In this document: piece after piece, positions 57,635 through 64,000 of the stretch
Numbering within the stretch: the stretch's first letter is position 1
Layout: each line of letters starts with the position of its first letter
Source: Streptosporangium amethystogenes
GTDB taxonomy: Bacteria > Actinomycetota > Actinomycetes > Streptosporangiales > Streptosporangiaceae
Length of the DNA stretch: 64,000 bases
Direction: 5' to 3'
NCBI RefSeq assembly: GCF_000721075.1
Contig: NZ_JOEQ01000010.1
Span: forward strand, 186,001-250,000
Position numbers and translations under genes: made by a program
The notes under the pieces: model-generated
What the model was told of the DNA's origin: nothing
What the model saw: only the letters and a program-made list of their open reading frames with translations
The model's database searches: none

Positions 57635-58545
57635 GGATCGAACTGGCCCAGGTCTCCCGCTGGTACGGCAACGTGGTCGCCGTCAACGACATCACCATGA
57701 CCGTCGGCCCCGGCGTCACCGGGCTGCTCGGCCCGAACGGCGCGGGCAAGTCCACGCTGCTGCACATGATGGCCGGGTTCCTGGCGCCCTCGGGCGGCAC
57801 CGTCACCCTGGACGGCGACCGGATCTGGCGCAACCACCAGATCTACCGCTCCATCGGCCTGGTCCCCGAGCGCGAGGCCGTCTACGGCTTCCTCACCGGC
57901 TGGCAGTTCGTGCTGTCCAGCGCGAAGCTGCACCGCCTGCCCGACCCCGAGGACGCCGCCGGCAAGGCGCTCGCCCTGGTGGAGATGGAAAGCGCCAAGG
58001 ACCGCAGGATCGAGACGTACTCCAAGGGCATGCGCCAGCGCGTCAAGGTGGCCGCCGCCCTGGTGCACGACCCCCAGGTCCTGCTGCTCGACGAGCCGTT
58101 CAACGGCATGGACCCCCGCCAGCGCCTGCACCTGATGGACCTGGTCGCCACCATGGGCGCGGCGGGCAAGACCATCCTGTTCAGCTCGCACATCCTGGAG
58201 GAGGTGGAACGCGTCGCCCAGCACATCGAGGTGCTGGTCGCGGGCCGGCACGCCGCCTCCGGGGACTTCCGGGAGATCCGCCGCCGGATGACCGACCGCC
58301 CGCACCTGTTCCGGGTCCGCTCCAGCGACGACCGCCGCCTGGCGTCCGCGCTGATCGCCGACGCCTCCTCGGGCGCGGTCTCGCTGACCGAGACGGGCCT
58401 GGAGGTGCAGGCGGTCGACTTCCGGCGCTTCACCCGCCTGCTGCCCAGGGTCGCCAGGGACGCTGACGTACGCGTCTGGCAGGTCTCCCCCGCCGACGAG
58501 GACCTGGAGAGCGTCTTCTCCTACCTGATCAACAGGAGCAGCTGA
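57631..58545 (+). CDS. ABC transporter ATP-binding protein (pair 2)
   Basis: 304 aa from ATG 57631. Walker A GPNGAGKST, signature YSKGMRQRVKVAAAL, Walker B LLLDEPFNGMD, switch His in FSSHILEEVE. Similar to the first ATPase, so the operon probably arose by duplication of an ATPase-permease pair. Confidence 0.92.
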   Translation: MRIELAQVSRWYGNVVAVNDITMTVGPGVTGLLGPNGAGKSTLLHMMAGFLAPSGGTVTLDGDRIWRNHQIYRSIGLVPEREAVYGFLTGWQFVLSSAKLHRLPDPEDAAGKALALVEMESAKDRRIETYSKGMRQRVKVAAALVHDPQVLLLDEPFNGMDPRQRLHLMDLVATMGAAGKTILFSSHILEEVERVAQHIEVLVAGRHAASGDFREIRRRMTDRPHLFRVRSSDDRRLASALIADASSGAVSLTETGLEVQAVDFRRFTRLLPRVARDADVRVWQVSPADEDLESVFSYLINRSS

Positions 58546-58547
58546 TC

Positions 58548-59264
58548 ATGAACGGTGTCATCGCCGGAATCTCCTACCGGGCCCTTCTCGGCCGCCGCCG
58601 GATCTGGCTGCTGATCCTGCTGCCCCTGGTGCTGGTCGCCATGGCGACCCTGCTGAACCTCATCGGCGCCGCCGACGAGCGGACCGCGGTCACGCTCATG
58701 CGGACCTTCGCCATCGGCACCATGCTGCCGCTGCTCGGCCTGATCGCCGGAACCGGGGTGATCGCCCCCGAGATCGACGACGGCACGATCATCCACCTGC
58801 TGGCCAAGCCGATCTCCCGCCCGGTGATCGCGCAGACCAAGTTCGCGGTCGCCGCCTCGATGCTCGCGCTGTTCGCCGCCGTACCGACCTTTGTCGCGGC
58901 CTACCTGCTGGTCAACCTCGAATCCGGGATCGCCTACGGCTTCGCCCTCGGCGCCCTGGTCGGCGGGATCGCGTACGCGGCGGTGTTCATGCTGCTGGGC
59001 GTGCTGACCCGGCACGCGGTCACCATCGGCATCGTCTACGCGCTCGTCTGGGAGGGGGTGGTGGGCAACTTCGTCCCCGGTGCCCGGAGGTTCTCCATCC
59101 AGCAGTGGGCCCAGTCGATCGCCGACCAGGTGTCCTCCTCGCCGTTCTTCTCCACCGAGATCACCCTCGGCTTCGCCGTACCGGCGCTGCTGATCGTCAC
59201 CGTCGGCGCGGTGGTCTGGTCGGGCCAGCGCCTCCGCGGCTTCTCCCTCACCGGCGACGAGTAG
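58548..59264 (+). CDS. ABC-2 permease (pair 2)
   Basis: 238 aa, about six hydrophobic helices; the loop EIDDGTIIHLLAKPISRPVI is typical of ABC-2 permeases. Two nt after the ATPase stop. A strong terminator follows. Confidence 0.86.
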   Translation: MNGVIAGISYRALLGRRRIWLLILLPLVLVAMATLLNLIGAADERTAVTLMRTFAIGTMLPLLGLIAGTGVIAPEIDDGTIIHLLAKPISRPVIAQTKFAVAASMLALFAAVPTFVAAYLLVNLESGIAYGFALGALVGGIAYAAVFMLLGVLTRHAVTIGIVYALVWEGVVGNFVPGARRFSIQQWAQSIADQVSSSPFFSTEITLGFAVPALLIVTVGAVVWSGQRLRGFSLTGDE

Positions 59265-59270
59265 GCCGTC

Positions 59271-59310
59271 CGAGGTCGTGTGCCCCCTTCCGCGGGGGCA
59301 CACGACCTCG
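59271..59310. terminator. Bidirectional terminator, 17-bp stem
   Basis: Perfect stem 59271-59287 with 59294-59310, loop 6 nt, between the ABC operon and the convergent DUF11 gene; it begins just after one stop and ends just before the other. Confidence 0.88.
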
Positions 59311-59313
59311 CTG

Positions 59314-59964
59314 TCACGAGGGGTGGCGACGGAGCCTGGCGCGGCGGAGGAGCAGCAGCCCGGTCAGCAGCAGGGCCAGCAGGGCGGCGCCCGCACCCGC
59401 GTACCACAGGCGGCTCGTCACGGGGCCGGCCGCCTCGTGGGCGGCCGCCTCGGCCGCCGCGCCGGCCGGCAACTGGTCGGAGTGGGTGGCGCAGACGATC
59501 GGCTTGTCGCTTCCCTCGATGCTCGCGCAGGCGATGCTGGCCAGGCGCAGCAGGTCCTCCGGTGTGGCCCCCACCTCCGCGGTGGTGTGGAAGGTGGCGT
59601 CTTTTCCGGGCGGCACATCGACGCTCCAGTGGACCTGCCCCTTCGAGGCCGAGCCTCGGCCGTCCGCCGAGACGAACTTGAGACCGGTCGGCAGGGTCTG
59701 GGTGAGATCGAGCCCGCGCGCCCGGGTCGTGCCGACATTGCGGACGGTGACGGTGTAGGTGAGCCTGTCCCCCTCCTCGGCGGTGGTCCGGCCGTTGTCG
59801 ATGCTGATGCTCAGGCTGGGTACGGCCGCCGCGACCGCCTTCCCCTCCTTGTCGTCGGGGTGCGGCTTGAGCGTGGACGCCGCCGCCGGGTGTGATGCGA
59901 GGACGACGACCAGGACTGTGCCGAGAGCGCAGAGAGCGGCGGCACGCCGCGTGATCACTGCCAT
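59314..59964 (-). CDS. Secreted, membrane-anchored DUF11 domain protein
   Basis: 216 aa from ATG 59964, AAGGAG seven bases upstream. Signal peptide to about ASHPAAA, one DUF11-like beta-sandwich (DRLTYTVTVRNVGTTRARGLDLTQTLPTG), then an Ala-rich stalk and a C-terminal helix with RRARLRRH tail. It lies 67 nt after the giant DUF11 protein on the same strand, so the two probably work together at the cell surface. Confidence 0.82.
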   Translation of the reverse strand: MAVITRRAAALCALGTVLVVVLASHPAAASTLKPHPDDKEGKAVAAAVPSLSISIDNGRTTAEEGDRLTYTVTVRNVGTTRARGLDLTQTLPTGLKFVSADGRGSASKGQVHWSVDVPPGKDATFHTTAEVGATPEDLLRLASIACASIEGSDKPIVCATHSDQLPAGAAAEAAAHEAAGPVTSRLWYAGAGAALLALLLTGLLLLRRARLRRHPS

Positions 59965-60031
59965 GGTTTTCTCCTTCACGTTGCTCGTGTACCGGGTGAG
60001 TGACGCGCGCCGGGATGTCGCTCCCACCGCG

Positions 60032-63000
60032 TCAACTGGCCGCCGCGACGTAGGTGAGCGTCGCCGAGTAGCTGCCGACCGGGACGAAGGGGATGTCGGC
60101 TTCGAAGTCATTGCCGATGGCGTCTCCGTTGGGCGAGGACGGCCCCGGCTGACTGTGGACGAGCACCGGGGTGGTCGCCGAAAGGGTGTGGAAGGTCGAC
60201 GTGCCGCTCTCGCGCACGCGCAGGTTCCCGATCGGGATGGTGGCGTCGTTGCCCACCTGGTCCGAGGTGAGCTCGGTGGACGTCGCCTGCACGGTGACCG
60301 TGTAGCCGTCGGGGCTGTTCGTGGTGACCGTCATGGTCACGGCCCCGTTGTCGCGGACCGTCGAGTCCGGATTGCCGGCCAGGGTGAAGGCACTGGTCAG
60401 CTCGGTGAGGTTGATGCTGGTGGGGGTCACGACGGTCTGGACCGAGCAGTCGGGGTCACTGCCGCCGACGGGGCAGTTGCTGCCGACGGTCGCCGAGGTG
60501 ACCCGGTTGTCCAGAGCCCCGTCGCCGATCTGTTCCTCATCGGTGCGCACGCTGAAGGTGACGACCGCGCTCGCGTCCACCGGCAGCGCTCCGGTCCAGC
60601 CGAGGGCGCCGTCGGCATAGGTGACGGTTCCTGAGGAGGCACTCGCGTCGTTGCCGTAGGCGGCGTCGTCGAGCACCCCGGCCAGTGAGTCGGTGACCGA
60701 GGCCGCCGGGTAGGGGGCCTCGCCGGTGTTCGTGATCACGATCGTGTACCGGACCACGTCGTCCACCACCACGGCACCGGTGTTGTTCGCGGTCTTGACG
60801 ATGGTGAGGCCGGGAGTGAGCACGGTGACGGTCGTGGTGCAGCGCGGATCGTCTCCCTCCGCAGGACAGGTCGATCCGGCGGTGCTGGAGACGACGGTGC
60901 CGGTCAGGACCTTGTCCCCCGGAGGGGGATAGCCGGTGGTGACCGAGTAGGTGACCGTGGCGGTGGCACCGATCGCGAGGTCGCCACTCCAGCCGAGGAC
61001 GTCGTCGGCGAAGGTGGCGGTGCCGGCGGAGGCGGTCGCGTCGTTGCCGTAGGCGGCATCGTCGAGCACCCCGGCCAGCGACTCGGTGAACGCGGCTCCA
61101 GCGTAGGCGGTCTCGCCGGTATTGGACAGGGTCACCGTGTAACGGACGACGCTCCCCGCGACGACCACACCGGTGTCGGCGGTCTGCGTGATCGTGAGCC
61201 TCGGCACCAGGACGCGCACGAGCGTCGCGCACGCCGGGGCGGTGCCGCCCACCGGGCAGCTACTGCCCGGTGCGGTGGAGCTCACGTAGCTGGTCAGGGC
61301 CTTGTCGCCGGGGTCGGGATCCTTCACCGTGATGGAGTAGGTGATCGTGGTGCTCGCACCGACCGCGAGGGCGCCGGTCCAGGTCAGGCTCGGCGCGGTG
61401 TAGTCGAAGACGCCGGTGGAGGCGCTCGCGTCCTCGTTGTAGACCGAGTCCGGGAACACCCCGTTGAGCGCGGCGACCACGGAGGCGTCGGCGTAGTCCG
61501 TCTGCCCGGTGTTGGTGAGCGTGATCGTGTAACCGATCGTGCCACCGGGGGTCGTGGTCGCCGTGTCCGCGCTCATCGCGATGCTCAACGCCGGGATCAG
61601 GATGGTGACGGTCGCGGTGCAGGCCGGGGCGGTGCCGCCCACCGGACAGGTGCTGCCCGGCGCGGACGAGGAGACGACGCTGGTCATGCTCGTGTCTCCG
61701 GTGTTGGGGTCGTTCGCCTTCACCGTGTAGGTGACGGTCGCGGTCGCCTCGACCGCCAGATCTCCGGTCCAGGTCAGCACCTGATCGGCGATGGCGATCG
61801 TGCCGGAGGTGGCGGTCGCGTCATCGTCGTAGACGGCCTCGTCCAGCACCTCTCCGAGATCGTTCGCCACGCTCACGCCTTCGTACCGGGTCTGGCCGGT
61901 GTTGGCGATCGTGACGGTGAACCGGGTGACGCCGCCGGGGGTCGTGGTCGCCTGGTCGGCGGCGATGGAGACGGCCAGGCCGGGAACGAGGACGGCCACC
62001 GTCGAGGTGCAGGCCGGGGCGGTGCCGCCCGCCGGACAGGTGCTGCCCGGCGCACCGGAGGCGACGGTGTTGGTGAGCAGTAGGTTGCCGGTGTCCGGGT
62101 TTTTGACGGTGACCGAGTAACCGATGACCACCGTCGCTCCGATCGCCAGGTCACCGGTCCAGGTCAGGGTCTGGTCGGCGAACCCGGTCGTGCCCGTGAC
62201 GGCGGTCGCGTCATCGTTGTAGGCGGCGTCGTCCAGCACCGCCGCCAGCGGATCGGTGATGGTCACCCCGGTGTAGGCCGTCTGCCCGGTGTTGGTGGCC
62301 GTGATCGTGTAGCCGACCGTGGCCCCGGGGGTCGTGGTCACCGTGTCGGCGGTCTTGACGATGGTCAGTGCCGGGACGAGCACGGTGACGAGCGTCGTAC
62401 AGGCGGGGGCGGAGGCGGTGGACGGGCAGGTGCTGCCCGGCGTGTCGGAGAAGGCCCGGTTGACCATCAGCTTGTCACCCGGATCGGGGTCCAGCACGGT
62501 GACCGAGTAGGTGATCGTCGCGGTCGCGCCGACCGCGAGGTCACCGGTCCAGGTCAGGGTGGGGCCGGTGAAGGTGACGGTGCCGCTCGTGGCACTCGCG
62601 TCGGCGTTGTAGACCGCGTCAGGGAACACCGCCGTGAGGTCGTCGGTCGCCGTCGCCCCGGTGTACGGGGTCTGGCCGGTGTTGGCGACCGTCATCGTGT
62701 AGGTGACGGTCCCACCGGGAGTGACGGTCGTCCGGTCCACGCTCTTGGAGAGGGTCAGTACGGGGGTCAGCACGGTGACCGTCGAGGCGCAGAGCGGGTC
62801 GGTGCTCTCGGCGGGACAGTTGTTGCCCGGGGTACTGGAGGTCGCGACGGCGTTCAGCACTTTGTCGCCCGGGTCGGGGTTCCGCACCCTCACCGAGAAA
62901 GTGACCGTGACGGTCGCGCCGACCGCGAGGAGACCTGTCCATGTCAGCTGACCGCTCGCGGGGGTGAAGATGAGATTGCCCGCCGAGGCGGTCGCGTCAC

Positions 63001-64000
63001 CGTTGTAGACCGCGTCGTCGAGAACACCGGCGAGCAGGCTGTTCACGACGGTGTCGTCGTACGGCGCCTGCCCGGTGTTGGCGATCGTGACCGTGTAGTC
63101 GACGGCCTCGGCCGGGACGGCGGTGACGACGTCCGCCGTCATAGTGATCTTGATTCTTGAGATCAGGACCTCGTCGAAGCAGCGGGGGTCGGTACTTCCG
63201 GTCGGGCAGGTACTGCCCGCGGTGGCCGAGGTGACCGTGTTGGTCAGCCTCTGGTCACCGGTACCGGGGGTGTCCGCCGTGACGCTGTAGGTGAGGGTGG
63301 CCCCGTCGCCGGGGTTGAGAGCTCCGGTCCAGGTCAGGTTGGAGTCGGCGAAGGTGACGTTGCCGCGCGTGGCGCTCGCGTCGGCGTTGTAGGCCGCGTC
63401 GTCCAGCACCCCGGCCAGCGCGTCGGTGAACGTCGCCGCCGCGAAGGGGACCTGCCCGGTGTTGGTGACGGTGATCGTGTAGGTGACCGTACCCCCCGGA
63501 GTGGTCGACGTGGCGCTGGACGTCTTCACGATCGTCAGGATCGGCGTGAGGACGACGACCCCCGAGCGGCAGGCCGAGCTTCCGCTGCCGGGCGGGCAGG
63601 TGCTGCCCATCTCGGTGGAGGCGACGGCGTTGCTCAGGAACTTGTCACCGGTGGGAGGGCTGGTGGTGGTGACGGAATAGGTGACGGTCGCGGTCGCGCC
63701 GACCGCCAGATCACCGGTCCAGGTCAGGACCTCGTCCGCGAGGCCGACCGTGCCGGTCGTCGCCGCCGCGTCGCCGTTGTAGGCCGCCGCGTCCAGCACC
63801 CCGGTCAGCGTGTCGGTGACGACGGCCCCGGTGTACGCACTGTTCCCGCTGTTGGCGATCGTGACGGTGTAGGCCACCGGAGCACCTGGAACCACACTGC
63901 TCCGGTCGGCGGTCTTGGTGATCGTCAGCCCGGGGGTCAGCACGGTGACCGAGTTGGTACAGCCGGGAGCGGTCGCCACCGGGCAGGCGCTGCCCTGCGC
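60032..64000 (-). CDS. Very long DUF11-repeat surface protein, N-terminus beyond the window
   Basis: At least 1,320 residues; the frame is open to the right edge. Nine units of about 131 residues follow one another, each with LTI..TAD...TTPGG..TYT.T.TNTGQ, a VLDDAAYNDDA loop, LTWTGDLAVGATATITYSV, and a Cys pair near GSTCP...C. The last 135 residues form a different beta domain. No LPxTG or C-terminal membrane helix is present, so anchoring may depend on the small DUF11 protein next door or on the missing N-terminus. DUF11 units act as rigid spacers or adhesion modules. The paired Cys suggest an intradomain disulfide. Confidence 0.88.
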   Translation of the reverse strand, partial: AQGSACPVATAPGCTNSVTVLTPGLTITKTADRSSVVPGAPVAYTVTIANSGNSAYTGAVVTDTLTGVLDAAAYNGDAAATTGTVGLADEVLTWTGDLAVGATATVTYSVTTTSPPTGDKFLSNAVASTEMGSTCPPGSGSSACRSGVVVLTPILTIVKTSSATSTTPGGTVTYTITVTNTGQVPFAAATFTDALAGVLDDAAYNADASATRGNVTFADSNLTWTGALNPGDGATLTYSVTADTPGTGDQRLTNTVTSATAGSTCPTGSTDPRCFDEVLISRIKITMTADVVTAVPAEAVDYTVTIANTGQAPYDDTVVNSLLAGVLDDAVYNGDATASAGNLIFTPASGQLTWTGLLAVGATVTVTFSVRVRNPDPGDKVLNAVATSSTPGNNCPAESTDPLCASTVTVLTPVLTLSKSVDRTTVTPGGTVTYTMTVANTGQTPYTGATATDDLTAVFPDAVYNADASATSGTVTFTGPTLTWTGDLAVGATATITYSVTVLDPDPGDKLMVNRAFSDTPGSTCPSTASAPACTTLVTVLVPALTIVKTADTVTTTPGATVGYTITATNTGQTAYTGVTITDPLAAVLDDAAYNDDATAVTGTTGFADQTLTWTGDLAIGATVVIGYSVTVKNPDTGNLLLTNTVASGAPGSTCPAGGTAPACTSTVAVLVPGLAVSIAADQATTTPGGVTRFTVTIANTGQTRYEGVSVANDLGEVLDEAVYDDDATATSGTIAIADQVLTWTGDLAVEATATVTYTVKANDPNTGDTSMTSVVSSSAPGSTCPVGGTAPACTATVTILIPALSIAMSADTATTTPGGTIGYTITLTNTGQTDYADASVVAALNGVFPDSVYNEDASASTGVFDYTAPSLTWTGALAVGASTTITYSITVKDPDPGDKALTSYVSSTAPGSSCPVGGTAPACATLVRVLVPRLTITQTADTGVVVAGSVVRYTVTLSNTGETAYAGAAFTESLAGVLDDAAYGNDATASAGTATFADDVLGWSGDLAIGATATVTYSVTTGYPPPGDKVLTGTVVSSTAGSTCPAEGDDPRCTTTVTVLTPGLTIVKTANNTGAVVVDDVVRYTIVITNTGEAPYPAASVTDSLAGVLDDAAYGNDASASSGTVTYADGALGWTGALPVDASAVVTFSVRTDEEQIGDGALDNRVTSATVGSNCPVGGSDPDCSVQTVVTPTSINLTELTSAFTLAGNPDSTVRDNGAVTMTVTTNSPDGYTVTVQATSTELTSDQVGNDATIPIGNLRVRESGTSTFHTLSATTPVLVHSQPGPSSPNGDAIGNDFEADIPFVPVGSYSATLTYVAAAS
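60437..63949 (-). repeat. Nine tandem units of about 393 bp (DUF11)
   Basis: Units start with TVLTPGLTI-like sequences at regular intervals. Unit length is nearly constant and all are in frame. Similarity is high enough that copy number may vary by recombination. Confidence 0.9.

Overview
The window is a high-GC actinomycete chromosome segment. Evidence: GTG/TTG starts, 4-nt ATGA overlaps, DUF397 and DUF5753 proteins, a CIRCE-controlled groES-groEL1, and a block guaB3-guaB-DUF5319-rsdA-sigD / groEL1-groES / tsaD-rimI-tsaB-tsaE-alr-nnr-acpS-glmS that matches the general order known from Mycobacterium and other actinomycetes. Several secreted and regulatory families would fit a Streptosporangiaceae-type genome, but that placement is inference. 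No tRNA, rRNA, CRISPR array, transposase or prophage was seen.

Layout. 1-11.3 kb: secreted proteins (beta-propeller lipoprotein, M36 metallopeptidase, a three-part PI-PLC/SGNH/FG-GAP protein) around glpD and an ECF sigma factor with a membrane partner. 11.6-15.9 kb: a compact stress or signalling-looking cluster (OsmC peroxidase, tandem HD-GYP/LuxR regulator, SnoaL-like protein, O-methyltransferase) in which the osmC and snoaL genes share a nearly identical upstream DNA element. 16.0-18.4 kb: ABC-2 exporter operon. 18.5-24.4 kb: SWIM zinc-finger protein, a rearranged DUF5753/DUF397 locus with a scar repeat, an EamA transporter and a DUF2079 membrane protein. 24.8-26.4 kb: a secreted protein that looks like a metalloprotease that has lost its zinc site, followed by cysteine repeats. 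26.7-29.7 kb: ABC-F ATPase and nagA.

29.9-53.0 kb is the conserved housekeeping block: purine synthesis (guaB, guaB3), sigma-D with a shortened anti-sigma factor, chaperonins, t6A tRNA modification genes (tsaD, tsaB, tsaE plus rimI), alanine racemase, NAD(P)HX repair, acpS and glmS. It is interrupted by local insertions: a SAM methyltransferase, a coiled-coil protein, a MarR/ene-reductase pair with three tandem palindromic operators, a class F sortase with a lipoprotein, and a Tat-exported PhoX-like protein. 53.2-59.3 kb: coaA, DinB-like, DUF389 and two ABC exporters in one ATPase-permease-ATPase-permease operon. 59.3-64.0 kb: a membrane-anchored DUF11 protein beside a very long DUF11-repeat protein that runs off the window.

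Many convergent gene pairs are separated by long perfect hairpins taken as bidirectional terminators. The best leads are: the shared 28-bp element and the HD-GYP/LuxR cluster; the diverged 95-bp-offset duplication next to a truncated rsdA; the pseudo-metalloprotease; the PI-PLC/SGNH fusion; the triple palindrome between marR and the ene-reductase; and an inverted pair of actinomycete-type DnaA boxes inside the presumed glmS terminator.
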